Assembly: GCA_017305665.1 (NCBI GenBank)
Contig: JAFKKH010000010.1
Span: forward strand, 62,001 to 126,000
Origin: Hyphomicrobiales bacterium
Lineage (GTDB): Bacteria > Pseudomonadota > Alphaproteobacteria > Rhizobiales > Xanthobacteraceae
DNA length: 64,000 bases
Reading direction: 5' to 3'
Positions 46,449 through 54,585 of the stretch are shown here, one piece after another. A program made the translations under genes and the position numbers. The notes under the pieces were generated by a model, which had not been told where the DNA came from, did not search any database, and saw only the letters and a program-made list of their open reading frames with translations. Numbering within the stretch: the first letter of the stretch is position 1; the number at the start of each line of letters is the position of its first letter.

Positions 46449-46840
46449 TTGGCCTCCTTCGGTGCCGGGCTGGTCTGGCTCGCCTGCTGCATGATGAGGG
46501 TGCGGAACACGGCGTCGGACACGCCGACGCCGCCGGCCTTGGCGAACGACTTGGAATATTGCTCGGTCAGCATCGAGCGCCACACGCCGGTGCTCTGCGT
46601 ATCGCCGAACGGACCTTCGCCCTTCAGCCCGCTGGTCATCTGTGAGAACATCGAATTGAGGAACATCGCCTCGAAATCCTGCGAGGTATTTTTCGCCTTC
46701 TCGATCGCCTGCGGCGAGACCTTTTCCAGCGCCTTCTCGAGCTGCGGATCGGGACGTCCGTTCAGCATCGGCATCATCGCCTTGCGCGGCATGCTGCGAT
46801 AGGCGCTCGTGATCAGGCTGTTGTCGACCTGAGGCTGCAT
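46445..46840 (-). CDS. flgJ: Rod-binding protein, FlgJ N-terminal type
   Basis: The protein has 131 residues. SQDFEAMFLNSMFSQMTSGL and GVWRSMLTEQYSKSFAKAGG are the rod-binding signature. The muramidase domain of enteric FlgJ is absent, as usual in alphaproteobacteria, so a separate lytic enzyme must open the peptidoglycan. Start and stop overlap with flgI (TGATG) and with the FlgN-like gene (ATGA). Confidence 0.88.
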   Translation of the reverse strand: MQPQVDNSLITSAYRSMPRKAMMPMLNGRPDPQLEKALEKVSPQAIEKAKNTSQDFEAMFLNSMFSQMTSGLKGEGPFGDTQSTGVWRSMLTEQYSKSFAKAGGVGVSDAVFRTLIMQQASQTSPAPKEAK

Positions 46841-47964
46841 CACATCACCTCGATGTCGGCTTCGATGGCGCCGGCGGCCTTGATCGCCTGCAGAATGCCG
46901 ATCAGGTCGCGCGGGCCGATGCCGAGGCCGTTGAGGCCGTCGACCAGTTCCTGCAGCGAGACGCCGTTCTTGACTAGCGCGAGTTTCTTGCCGTCTTCGC
47001 TGACGCCGACAGCGGTGCGCGGGGTCACCACAGTGCGGCCGCGCGACAGTGGGTTGGGCTGGCTGACCTGCGGGCTCTCGGAAATGGTGACGGTGAGGTT
47101 GCCTTGCGCCACGGCGACGGTGGCGACGCGGACATCGCGGCCCATCACGATGATGCCGGAGCGCTCGTCGATGACGATCTTCGCCGCGATGTCGGGCTCG
47201 ACCTGCAGCTGCTCGATCTCGGTCAAGAGCGCGACGACGTTGCCCTTGAATTCCGCCGGGATCGACAACTGCACGGTCGAGGGATCGATCGGCTCGGCGG
47301 TCTTGGTGCCGAGGAAGTCGTTGACGGCGGCGGCGATCCGCTTGGCGGTGGTGAAATCGGCATTGCGCAGCGCCAGCCGCACATTCGGCATCTTATTCAG
47401 TGCGAACTCGATCTCGCGCTCGACGATGGCGCCGTTGGCGATGCGCCCGTTGGTCGGCACGCCCTTGGTGACGCTGGCGGCAGCGCCTTCCGCGGCAAAA
47501 CCGCCGATCGTGAGCGAACCCTGTCCCACGGCATAGACGTTGCCGTCGGCGCCGAGCAGCGGTGTGACGAGAAGCGTGCCGCCTTGCAGGCTCTTGGCGT
47601 CGCCCATCGCCGACACCGTGATGTCCATGCGGGTGCCTTGCGTCGCGAAGGCCGGCAGGTTGCCGGTGACCATGACGGCGGCGACGTTGCCGGTGCGGAT
47701 GGTGGCGCCGCGGATGTTGACGCCCATGCGCTCGAGCATTGCCTGCAGCGATTGCTTGGTGAAGGGGATGTTGTTGAGGGTGTCGCCGGTACCATTGAGG
47801 CCGACCACGAGGCCGTAACCGATCAACTGGTTCTGCCGCACGCCTTCGATGTTCGCGAGATCCTTGATCCGCGATGTCGCGTGCGCCGACGTGCCCAGCG
47901 CCGCCAGCACGGCAAGCGCCGCGCAAACGGTCCGGACGATCCTTGAAATACCAACACCAGGCAT
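46840..47964 (-). CDS. flgI: Flagellar P-ring protein FlgI
   Basis: The protein has 374 residues. A signal peptide ends at SAHA. The mature sequence SRIKDLANIEGVRQNQLIGY-GLVVGLNGTGD is diagnostic. It polymerises in the peptidoglycan as the bushing around the rod. The start is the ATG at 47964 (MPGVGISRIV...), where the signal peptide begins. A sigma-54 element lies about 72 bases upstream. Operon order is flgI-flgJ-flgN-like. Confidence 0.95.
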   Translation of the reverse strand: MPGVGISRIVRTVCAALAVLAALGTSAHATSRIKDLANIEGVRQNQLIGYGLVVGLNGTGDTLNNIPFTKQSLQAMLERMGVNIRGATIRTGNVAAVMVTGNLPAFATQGTRMDITVSAMGDAKSLQGGTLLVTPLLGADGNVYAVGQGSLTIGGFAAEGAAASVTKGVPTNGRIANGAIVEREIEFALNKMPNVRLALRNADFTTAKRIAAAVNDFLGTKTAEPIDPSTVQLSIPAEFKGNVVALLTEIEQLQVEPDIAAKIVIDERSGIIVMGRDVRVATVAVAQGNLTVTISESPQVSQPNPLSRGRTVVTPRTAVGVSEDGKKLALVKNGVSLQELVDGLNGLGIGPRDLIGILQAIKAAGAIEADIEVM

Positions 47965-48027
47965 CCTCTGCTCCCCGCTGAGGGTTCGGTCCGGCTGACT
48001 GCCACTCCCATGACGATCACCCGGCAT

Positions 48028-48035
48028 TAACCATG
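48028..48035 (+). promoter_or_regulatory. TTAACCAT half-site
   Basis: TTAACCAT, the CtrA half-motif described in Caulobacter, abuts the flgI sigma-54 element on its downstream side. Binding here could affect transcription from that promoter. Confidence 0.4.
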
Positions 48036-48052
48036 CGAGGGCCGTGCCATTC
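48036..48052 (-). promoter_or_regulatory. Sigma-54 promoter of flgI operon
   Basis: On the minus strand the sequence reads AATGGCACGGCCCTCGC: perfect TGGCACG at -24 and TCGC for TTGC at -12, with GG and GC ten bases apart. Confidence 0.75.
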
Positions 48053-48174
48053 CGGCGTTCGATTCAAGGTTATGATTTTGCTGGAATATTTACAGGAGCG
48101 TCTCGGCGGGGCGGACTGGCTCCCATGGCAAAGTTGCCGTCACCGGCAGTTTTTGCCGGGCTGTTTACGCGCCG

Positions 48175-48182
48175 TTAACCAT
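48175..48182 (+). promoter_or_regulatory. TTAACCAT half-site upstream of fliX
   Basis: TTAACCAT lies 114 bases before the fliX start. A small stem CCGGCA-N5-TGCCGG precedes it at 48143-48159. Confidence 0.45.
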
Positions 48183-48295
48183 AAGCGGGCCACGGTCCCT
48201 GCCGGGACCATCCGGCGCACTCGGCTTGGACAGAGTGGCCGGTCTCCCGGGCCGGCTTGCGCGGTTCGTGACCACCACAACCGGTGAGAGACGCG

Positions 48296-48709
48296 ATGCG
48301 AATTTATGGACCGAACGGCACTACGCTGGGGACCAATACCCCCACCACGCGGCGGACCGGGGGGAGCGGCTTTTCCCTGCCGGACATGACAGCGACATCG
48401 GAAAACCGTGCTGCCATCGCGCCGAAGGCGACCGCGAACATCGACGCGCTGCTGGCGCTGCAGGGTGTCGAGGAAGATCCGGTCGAGCGGCGCAAGCGCT
48501 CGGTGCAGCGGGGCAGGGGCGCGCTCGACGTGCTCGACGATCTCAAGATCGGATTGCTGTCGGGCAATTTCGATCCCGCGACGGTGACGCGGCTGCGCAC
48601 CGCCGCCGCCGATCTGAAATCATCATCGGGCGATGCGGGTCTCGACGCGGTACTGTCGGAGATCGAACTGCGCGTCGAGGTCGAACTGGCAAAAGCCGGG
48701 CAGTATTGA
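48296..48709 (+). CDS. fliX: Flagellar assembly regulator FliX
   Basis: The protein has 137 residues starting MRIYGPNGTTLGTNTPTTRR, with IDALLALQGVEEDPVERRKR, the FliX pattern. In Caulobacter FliX couples completion of early flagellar structures to the sigma-54 activator FlbD. Its presence fits the sigma-54 promoters of flgE, flgI and flgF in this window. Upstream GGTGAGAG supports the ATG at 48296. Confidence 0.92.
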   Translation: MRIYGPNGTTLGTNTPTTRRTGGSGFSLPDMTATSENRAAIAPKATANIDALLALQGVEEDPVERRKRSVQRGRGALDVLDDLKIGLLSGNFDPATVTRLRTAAADLKSSSGDAGLDAVLSEIELRVEVELAKAGQY

Positions 48710-48723
48710 GGGCAGCAAACTGC

Positions 48724-48849
48724 TCGTCATTCCGGGCGATGCGGAGCATCGAGCCCGGAATCCATACCCCCTGTGCCTGCTTTCGTCCGAAACATTAGCG
48801 CAGAGATTATGGATTCCGGACAGCCGCTTCGCGGCTTCCGGAATGACGA
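48724..48849. repeat. Nested palindromic intergenic element, 126 bases
   Basis: Outer perfect inverted repeat TCGTCATTCCGG / CCGGAATGACGA (48724-48735, 48838-48849). Inner perfect inverted repeat CCGGAATCCATA / TATGGATTCCGG (48755-48766, 48808-48819). The structure resembles a small non-autonomous palindromic repeat of the kind dispersed in this bacterial family. It has no coding content. Confidence 0.8.
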
Positions 48850-48897
48850 CAAGTTCTTTTATTTTGCCTATCTACTGCCGCCGATGAATCTTATGCC

Positions 48898-49266
48898 TCA
48901 CGCCGTCGCCTTCCGCGCGTCATAGCGCCGCTGCGCGGCGGTGACCTCTTTCAGATTGCGCTCGGCCCAGTCCCGCAAGGGATCGACGGCTTTCGCCAGC
49001 GTCTTGCCGAGCGGCGTGATGGAATATTCCACCGTCACCGGCACCGTCGCGATGGCGCGACGATGCACCAGTCCGTCGCGCTCGAGACTCTTCAGCACCT
49101 GCGACAGCATCTTCTGCGAGATGCCGTCGATCGCGCGGCGCAGCCCGTTGAAGCGCGCCGGCTCGTCGTAGAGCAGCAGCAGGATCAGCACCGCCCATTT
49201 GTCGCCGACGCGATCCAGGATCTGCCGCGTCGGGCAGTCGGCGGCGTACACGTTCGCGGATTTCAT
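48898..49266 (-). CDS. HxlR-family transcriptional regulator
   Basis: The protein has 122 residues with a winged helix. CPTRQILDRVGDKWAVLILL at the start carries the conserved HxlR Cys (residue 11), often a redox or electrophile sensor. ISQKMLSQVLKSLERDGLVH is the recognition helix. It is divergent from an NAD(P)-binding oxidoreductase that it probably regulates through the inverted repeats in the 114-base gap. Confidence 0.92.
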   Translation of the reverse strand: MKSANVYAADCPTRQILDRVGDKWAVLILLLLYDEPARFNGLRRAIDGISQKMLSQVLKSLERDGLVHRRAIATVPVTVEYSITPLGKTLAKAVDPLRDWAERNLKEVTAAQRRYDARKATA

Positions 49267-49303
49267 CGGGTTACTCGCAGGTTAGCAGGTGGTGTTGAAG
49301 TGC

Positions 49304-49349
49304 GTTCTTAACACCTGAGAACTTTTCGCTATCTAGTCACTGATAGATA
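49304..49349. promoter_or_regulatory. Candidate HxlR operators
   Basis: Two inverted repeats occur: GTTCT-N9-AGAAC at 49304-49322 and TATCTA-N8-TAGATA at 49330-49349. Both lie between the divergent regulator and oxidoreductase genes. Confidence 0.5.
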
Positions 49350-49380
49350 CCACATTGGGTGTAAAAAAGAGGATAACCTC

Positions 49381-49992
49381 ATGAAGATCGCAGTCATTGG
49401 CGCCTCCGGAAACGTGGGCTCGCGCATCGTGGCGGAGCTGGTCCGGCGCGGCCACGCCGTCACCGCCATCGTCCGCAATCCCGAGAAGGTTACGCCGCAG
49501 GATGGCGTGACGCCCGTGAAAGGCGACTTGTTCGACCAGCCGGCCATGACGCGGCTGCTGGCCGGACATGATGCCGTCATCAGCGCGGTGCACTTTCTCG
49601 CGAGCGACCCGGTCAAGCTGATCGGCGCGGTGCGGGAGTCCGGCGTGCCGCGCTATCTCGTGGTCGGCGGCGCCGGCAGCCTTGAGGCCGCACCAGGCGT
49701 ATCGCTGGTGATGACGCCGAACTTTCCCGTGGTATACAAGGCGGAGGCGGAGAAAGGCGGCGCGTTCCTCGATCTGCTGCGGCGGCAAACCGGCCTGAAC
49801 TGGACGTTTCTGTCGCCTTCGGCGCTGTTCGTGGCAGGTGAGCGCACCGGCAAGTTCCGGCTCGGGACCGACCGGCTTCTGACCGGGACGGACGGAAAAA
49901 GCTGGATTTCCTTCGAGGACTTCGCAGTTGCACTCGTGGACGAAATCGAGCGGCCTGCACATATCCGCCAGCGATTCACCGTCGGGTATTGA
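49381..49992 (+). CDS. NAD(P)-binding atypical SDR oxidoreductase
   Basis: The protein has 203 residues starting MKIAVIGASGNVGSRIVAEL, a G-x-x-G-x-x-G dinucleotide-binding motif, with YLVVGGAGSLEAAPG later. It resembles the YwnB/NmrA-like SDR group. These are often quinone- or electrophile-responsive and lie next to HxlR regulators, as here. AGGATAACCTC precedes the ATG. Confidence 0.88.
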   Translation: MKIAVIGASGNVGSRIVAELVRRGHAVTAIVRNPEKVTPQDGVTPVKGDLFDQPAMTRLLAGHDAVISAVHFLASDPVKLIGAVRESGVPRYLVVGGAGSLEAAPGVSLVMTPNFPVVYKAEAEKGGAFLDLLRRQTGLNWTFLSPSALFVAGERTGKFRLGTDRLLTGTDGKSWISFEDFAVALVDEIERPAHIRQRFTVGY

Positions 49993-50100
49993 GGCTCGCC
50001 CAAGGCGTTCCAGGGTGGCTTTCCCCAGGCGGCGATATTGTCTGTCACATGCCGCCGCTATATAAGCTGCGCCGCAGCCGGAGGGTTTCCGGCGCCTTGC

Positions 50101-50529
50101 ATGGACCATGGAACGCCTTTGGAAAAGCTGAAGAATTACAAGCCCTCTGAAAAAGAGCCTTTCATGAACGACCGCCAGCGCGAGTATTTTCGCGCCAAGC
50201 TGCTGGCATGGAAGGAAGAGATCCTCCGCGAATCGAAAGTCACGCTACAGACGCTGCAGGAAGAGAACGTCAATCATCCCGACCTCGCCGACCGCGCATC
50301 CTCGGAAACCGACCGGGCCATCGAGTTGCGGGCCCGCGACCGGCAGCGCAAGCTGATCTCCAAGATCGATGCCGCGGTGCAACGGATCGAGGACAACACC
50401 TACGGCTACTGCGAGGAAACCGGCGAGCCGATTTCGCTGAAACGCCTCGAGGCCCGGCCCATCGCGACGCTCTCGGTCGAGGCGCAGGAGCGCCACGAGA
50501 AGCGCGAGAAGGTCTATCGGGACGAGTAG
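50101..50529 (+). CDS. dksA: DksA-family RNA polymerase-binding regulator with depleted zinc finger
   Basis: The protein has 142 residues. The coiled-coil tip motif D61-x-x-D64-x-A66 (DLADRA), needed for action in the RNA polymerase secondary channel, is intact. Of the four zinc-finger Cys only C104 (YGYCEETG) remains; the other positions are Thr, Ala and Ser. This agrees with other alphaproteobacterial DksA proteins as I remember them. It modulates transcription with ppGpp. The ATG at 50101 is the likely start; a start at the ATG in EPFMNDRQR is possible but would drop a conserved leader. Confidence 0.88.
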   Translation: MDHGTPLEKLKNYKPSEKEPFMNDRQREYFRAKLLAWKEEILRESKVTLQTLQEENVNHPDLADRASSETDRAIELRARDRQRKLISKIDAAVQRIEDNTYGYCEETGEPISLKRLEARPIATLSVEAQERHEKREKVYRDE

Positions 50530-50584
50530 GGGCGGGTGGCGACCCGCGTAGCTCTGTCAGTTTTCCAAGAGACGCAATGACCAT

Positions 50585-50615
50585 CCAGCAAATCCGGTAT
50601 CCGGATTTCTGCTGG
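50585..50615. terminator. Stem-loop between dksA and patatin gene
   Basis: CCAGCAAATCCGG and CCGGATTTCTGCTGG form a long stem with a small internal bulge. No T-run follows on the plus strand, so terminator function is uncertain. The genes on either side converge here. Confidence 0.5.
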
Positions 50616-50676
50616 ATAAAGAATCGGATCGGCCGGATTTCTCAGGGGCTGTCTGAACGATCTTCAGCGATCCGCT

Positions 50677-52551
50677 TTACCTGAACATTCCGCGCTGCGC
50701 GTCGGTCAATCCGGCCAGCACCTCTTTCGCGTGGCTATAGCCCGCGGCGACCACCGTCTCGAAACGACTCCAGTCCAGCAGGCGACCCTCGGCGACGCGG
50801 GGCTGGAACAACAGGTCGGTGAATCTCCCCATCGCCTTCTGCTTCGCGATCGAGGTGATGAACGACGAGCGCAGCATGGTCTCCGGCACGCTCGGCAGGC
50901 GATAGCGCCGCTGCGCGTGCGGTCGCAGCCTGTCGCGCAGCAGCGCCAGCGTTCCCGGCACGCGGTCGATGTCGAACACCTGCTCGCGGTCGATCGAGAG
51001 ATCGACGCCAATGATGCAGCCGGCGCCGAGCTGCGCCATCACGTCAACCGGGAAATTGTTGAAGGTGCCGCCGTCATACATCATGTGGCCGCCGACGAAG
51101 ATCGGCGGCAGCGCGCCGGGGATCGCGTAGCTCGCGCCGACGTTGCGGGTGAGGTCGCCGCGCACCAGCACGGCTTCCTGGCCGGTCGAGAAATTCGACG
51201 CCACTGTGAAGAAGGTGATCCAGCTATCCTCGCTGTCGATCGCATCGAGCCCGGTGGCGTCGCGCACGGCTTGGGTCATCGCGCTGCGCGAGCGTGCGCC
51301 CTTGATCAGCGACACCAGCGGAATGAAGTTGTAGTCGCCGGTGACGTTGCCCATGGGATGCTGCAGGAACGCCTTGCGCACCGCGGCAGCCACCGCATCC
51401 GCGTCGAGCCCCATCGCCAGCACCATGCCCATGACCGCGCCGATCGAACTGCCGCCGATCAAGTCGATGGGAATGCCGGCCTCCTCCAATGCCTTGATGA
51501 CGCCGACATGGGCGAAGCCGCGCGCGCCGCCGCCCGACAGCACCAGTCCGATGCCGCGCCCGGACAGGATGCGGGCGATGCGCTGCATGTCGCGCGGCGA
51601 GTCGTCGCGGATGTGAAAGTGCCGTGCGACCGGCCGCGCCGCCAGCCACCGCGCGGTACCGGTGGGGATTTTGGTGTCGGGCTTGTGCAGCAGCACCAGG
51701 GTTTGTCGGGCGACCGAAATCGGCGCCGCCGGCGACAGGCAGGCGTGCTCCACCGGGGACAGGCCGGGATCGTGGCCGGCGCTGGCGAGCAGCAGCACCT
51801 CGTCGGCGTGTCGCAAGCAGAACCGGGTCCATGCGGTGTCGCGATCGTCGGCGGCGAGATAGACCGCCTGGCTCTTCGCCTCGATCTCGTCGATATGGCT
51901 GGCGAGTGCGTCGTAGTGCTGCCCGATCGGGTGCGCCGGGGCGGTGCCGAAGCGTGCCGCGATCTGGTCGGCCGCGATCACCGCGATCGATCCGGCCTCG
52001 GCGCCTTGCGCCTCGCGCAAGGTGCGCGCGAATCCGGCGGCGTCGAGCCCGGTCGTGACTGGCAGGATGCAGACATTCACCGGAACGACCGGCGTCTGAC
52101 GCTCGCGCTCGCCGCGGCGGAAGCGCTGGATCACCAGCCGCGTCATCGAGATTTCCACCTCGGGGTTCTGCATGATCGCGCGCTCGATCATCGCGCGCGT
52201 CACCTTGACCAGCAGGGAGTCGCGCACCGCCACGATACTCGCCGAGCGCGGCTCGCCGGTGAACAGCGCGAGTTCGCCGATGGTTTCGCCACGGCCGATC
52301 TCGCTGAGAATCTTTCGCGCGCCGGACTCGGTTTCGGAGAAAGCGCGCAACCGGCCGGACAGCACGAAGTAGACGTCGTCGCTGATGTCGCCCTGGCGCA
52401 GCAGCGTCTCGCCAGAGGCGAGCTCGACGTAGTCGGCGTCGGACTGGATGGTGCGCAGGATTTCGGCGTTGTCGGATGCGAAGTAGTTGCGCAGAACGGT
52501 CCTGAGCAGCGTCTCGCGTTGCTGACGATCGGGATCGGGTCTCGGTATCAA
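50677..52551 (-). CDS. Patatin-like phospholipase with N-terminal cyclic-nucleotide-binding domain (NTE-like)
   Basis: With the TTG at 52551 (AAGGAG eight bases upstream) the protein has 624 residues. Residues 20-140 form a CNB-like domain (FVLSGRLRAFSETESGARKI, IGELALFTGEPRSA). The patatin domain follows, with oxyanion loop GGGARG (340-345), nucleophile S369 in GSSIG, and the catalytic Asp in YDGGTFNNFP. It is similar to neuropathy-target-esterase relatives: a lysophospholipase possibly gated by a nucleotide. In-frame ATGs at 52698 and 52680 would overlap the divergent hydratase gene and lack a good ribosome-binding site. Confidence 0.88.
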   Translation of the reverse strand: MIPRPDPDRQQRETLLRTVLRNYFASDNAEILRTIQSDADYVELASGETLLRQGDISDDVYFVLSGRLRAFSETESGARKILSEIGRGETIGELALFTGEPRSASIVAVRDSLLVKVTRAMIERAIMQNPEVEISMTRLVIQRFRRGERERQTPVVPVNVCILPVTTGLDAAGFARTLREAQGAEAGSIAVIAADQIAARFGTAPAHPIGQHYDALASHIDEIEAKSQAVYLAADDRDTAWTRFCLRHADEVLLLASAGHDPGLSPVEHACLSPAAPISVARQTLVLLHKPDTKIPTGTARWLAARPVARHFHIRDDSPRDMQRIARILSGRGIGLVLSGGGARGFAHVGVIKALEEAGIPIDLIGGSSIGAVMGMVLAMGLDADAVAAAVRKAFLQHPMGNVTGDYNFIPLVSLIKGARSRSAMTQAVRDATGLDAIDSEDSWITFFTVASNFSTGQEAVLVRGDLTRNVGASYAIPGALPPIFVGGHMMYDGGTFNNFPVDVMAQLGAGCIIGVDLSIDREQVFDIDRVPGTLALLRDRLRPHAQRRYRLPSVPETMLRSSFITSIAKQKAMGRFTDLLFQPRVAEGRLLDWSRFETVVAAGYSHAKEVLAGLTDAQRGMFR

Positions 52552-52648
52552 AACCGCGGCTCCTTGACTGCCCGTGCCGCCGCCGGTGTTGTCGACATCC
52601 TGCGGTCGCGTGGTCGGCCCAACCGAGCATAATTCAGAAAGCCACTTG

Positions 52649-53434
52649 ATGAACGAAATTCTTGCTGCCGCCGAACTCATCGCCGCGGCACGGCGCACCG
52701 GGGTGTCGCTCGCTGCATTGCCTTCGGCGCTCGCACCGCGGGATGAGGCCGACGGCTATCGCATTCAGACCACGGTTCACGACATTCTGGGTCGCGAGCG
52801 GGGGCGGCTTGCCGGCTACAAGATCGGTTGTACCAGTCCGGTGATGCAGCAGTATCTTGGCATTCCGCATCCGTGCGGCGGTGGCGTGTTTGCAAGCGCC
52901 GTGCAGGCCAGCGGCGTCGCGTTGAACCACGGCGACTTCGTGCGCGTCGGCGTCGAATGCGAGATCGCGGTGCGGCTCGGCCACGATCTCGACGCAGGGC
53001 TTGCGCCGTTTACGGCGGAGACGGTGGCGGAGGCGATCGAGGCCTATCATCCGGCGATCGAGATCGTTGACGATCGCTATGCCGACTGGTCAACGCTCGG
53101 CGCGCCGACGCTGATCGCCGACGATTTCTTCGCGGCCGGTTGTGTGCTCGGCGAGGCGGTGCCGCGCAGTCGCGCGCCCGCGCTTGCGACGGTGGCCGGA
53201 CGCGCGATCCTCAATGGCGCCGAAGCGGCGCGTGGAACTGGCGCCGACGTGCTCGGTCATCCGCACAATGCGCTGGCGTGGCTCGCCAACCATCTCGCTG
53301 CCGGCGGCTCGATGCTTCGCGCTGGCGAGATCGTGCTGACCGGCAGCCTGGTCAAGACGCTCTGGCTCGACGCGGGCGATGAGGTGACGATGGACTTGTC
53401 GGAACTGGGATCGGTGTCGGCGCGGTTCGGCTAA
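52649..53434 (+). CDS. 2-keto-4-pentenoate hydratase-like protein (MhpD/FAH family)
   Basis: The protein has 261 residues. YKIGCTSPVMQQYLGIPHP, then VGVECEIAVRLGHDL (metal-binding Glu pair) and VEIVDDRY-type sequence are typical of the MhpD branch. In aromatic meta-cleavage the family hydrates 2-hydroxypenta-2,4-dienoate; some members decarboxylate oxalocrotonate. No pathway partners are adjacent, so the substrate is open. The ATG at 52649 leaves room for the divergent patatin gene if that gene starts at 52551. Confidence 0.85.
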   Translation: MNEILAAAELIAAARRTGVSLAALPSALAPRDEADGYRIQTTVHDILGRERGRLAGYKIGCTSPVMQQYLGIPHPCGGGVFASAVQASGVALNHGDFVRVGVECEIAVRLGHDLDAGLAPFTAETVAEAIEAYHPAIEIVDDRYADWSTLGAPTLIADDFFAAGCVLGEAVPRSRAPALATVAGRAILNGAEAARGTGADVLGHPHNALAWLANHLAAGGSMLRAGEIVLTGSLVKTLWLDAGDEVTMDLSELGSVSARFG

Positions 53435-53718
53435 TCCCGTCCTACCTTGCCGGGGAATCCCGGCGCGATCGGGCTATCGCCGCTCAGGCCGCTCGGCACC
53501 GCGCCGGTGCCGATGGTGCCGGGCCGCAAGGTGTTCGGTACGCCGGGCTGGTTGGTCCCGCTGGTGTTGAGTCCCGGGGCGGGCGCGGGCATCACGACGA
53601 CTGGCGCGGCCGGCATCGGCGCGAAGACGCGGCGGTGACGGTGACGCGCCTGGGCGGCGTCCAGCAGGCCGGTCAGGCAAACCGCAACGACAAGCAGCAT
53701 GCGAAGGGTGAAAGTCAT
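53431..53718 (-). CDS. Small secreted Pro/Gly-rich protein, unknown
   Basis: The protein has 95 residues. A signal peptide (MTFTLRMLLVVAVCLTGLLD, cleavage near AQA) is followed by RHRHRR and a Pro/Gly/Thr-rich low-complexity sequence without Cys. It overlaps the convergent hydratase gene by four bases. Function unknown; probably an envelope-associated peptide. Confidence 0.6.
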   Translation of the reverse strand: MTFTLRMLLVVAVCLTGLLDAAQARHRHRRVFAPMPAAPVVVMPAPAPGLNTSGTNQPGVPNTLRPGTIGTGAVPSGLSGDSPIAPGFPGKVGRD

Positions 53719-53855
53719 TGAACGCTCCGGCGGTCTTCAGCGCGATTGCCCATACATATAAGTATAGCAAGCCGCGACGAGCAGGCCGGTTTCATGAAAT
53801 TTCGTTGAGGCTTTTGCCCGACACCCTTTCGCTGATGTCGGAGTGGGCGCCGCGC

Positions 53856-54392
53856 TCAGTGCGCGAAAGCATTGCCTTCCTGCATCCGGCAGCTGGCCGG
53901 CCCGGCTTCGAGCGAGCGGATTTCGAAATGGCGGCCATCTGTGCGCGTGAAGCTGGCGGCGACTGCGCCGGGCAGCTTTCCAACCGTCACGTGGGCGGTG
54001 CAGCCGGAGCCGGTGATCTCGACGGTGATACGCCGCGCCGCCTGACCGAAGGTCGACGTCTGGACAAAACCCGAGCCTGTGAACGTCATACCGCGCTCGC
54101 CGCCACCGAACGACTTGGCGCCTTTGCCGACGACCTCATGGCGCCCGGCGCCTCTGTTCGCGCCGATGTTGATCCGGCCAAAACCTCGCCCGGCAGAACT
54201 GAAATAAACCGTCCATCCGTAGGGAACTGAGTAATCGCGAAACGGGCCGCCGTCGCGGCTCTGATTGTGCGTTTCGTTCCAGGTCACGATGAACGAGTGG
54301 TTGCGGATGTTTTCGGGTGCAGCGGCATGGGCTGAAGGTGCTGCTGCAAATGTGAGCGTCGCCAACAATGCGAGTGCCTTGATCGAATCCAT
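53856..54392 (-). CDS. Secreted protein of unknown function
   Basis: The protein has 178 residues. A signal peptide ends near AHAAAP. The mature part is beta-rich with a Gly/Arg-rich centre (SSAGRGFGRINIGANRGAGR) and two Cys (SGCTAH, ASCRMQ) that could form a disulfide. I do not recognise a family. It is monocistronic in a non-flagellar insert between flgI and flgH operons. Confidence 0.68.
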   Translation of the reverse strand: MDSIKALALLATLTFAAAPSAHAAAPENIRNHSFIVTWNETHNQSRDGGPFRDYSVPYGWTVYFSSAGRGFGRINIGANRGAGRHEVVGKGAKSFGGGERGMTFTGSGFVQTSTFGQAARRITVEITGSGCTAHVTVGKLPGAVAASFTRTDGRHFEIRSLEAGPASCRMQEGNAFAH

Positions 54393-54465
54393 GGAATTCT
54401 CGAAAAAAAATGATTGATGGCAGATGCGAGATGTAATGTCCGCCGAAGGGGCACTGTCAATCGCC

Positions 54466-54507
54466 TAAAAGTAAGACGGCCACCGGCAGGGGAGCTACCG
54501 GTGGCCG
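54466..54507 (-). terminator. Terminator of the flgF-flgG-flgA-flgH operon
   Basis: CGGCCACCGG / CCGGTGGCCG is a perfect 10-base stem at 54477-54507. On the minus strand it is followed by TCTTACTTTT. It lies 79 bases after the flgH stop. Confidence 0.8.
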
Positions 54508-54585
54508 CAAGACCGGACGATGCACGCATCGCCGGGACGTCACCGTCTCGCGCCTAGGTTCGCGACACGGCGGGGAGCTCGAAGA

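Larger units (their letters stand above)
47965..48295. other. Divergent flgI / fliX regulatory region, 331 bases
   Basis: Holds the sigma-54 element, two TTAACCAT motifs and a short hairpin listed separately. There is no gene here. Confidence 0.6.

Noticed and set aside
48143-48159. CCGGCA-N5-TGCCGG as a terminator or sigma-54 element
   Set aside because: It is only a 6-base stem without a T-tract, and the spacing to TTGC is wrong for sigma-54. It may be an operator, but there is no evidence.
50731-52632. A 633-codon open frame opposite the patatin gene
   Set aside because: The minus-strand frame contains complete CNB and patatin motifs; the plus-strand product has no recognisable domain and a His/Gln/Arg-rich shadow composition.
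53431-53718. Antisense 63-codon open frame at 53447-53638 as an alternative to the small secreted protein
   Set aside because: The minus frame has a proper signal peptide and start; the plus frame has neither.
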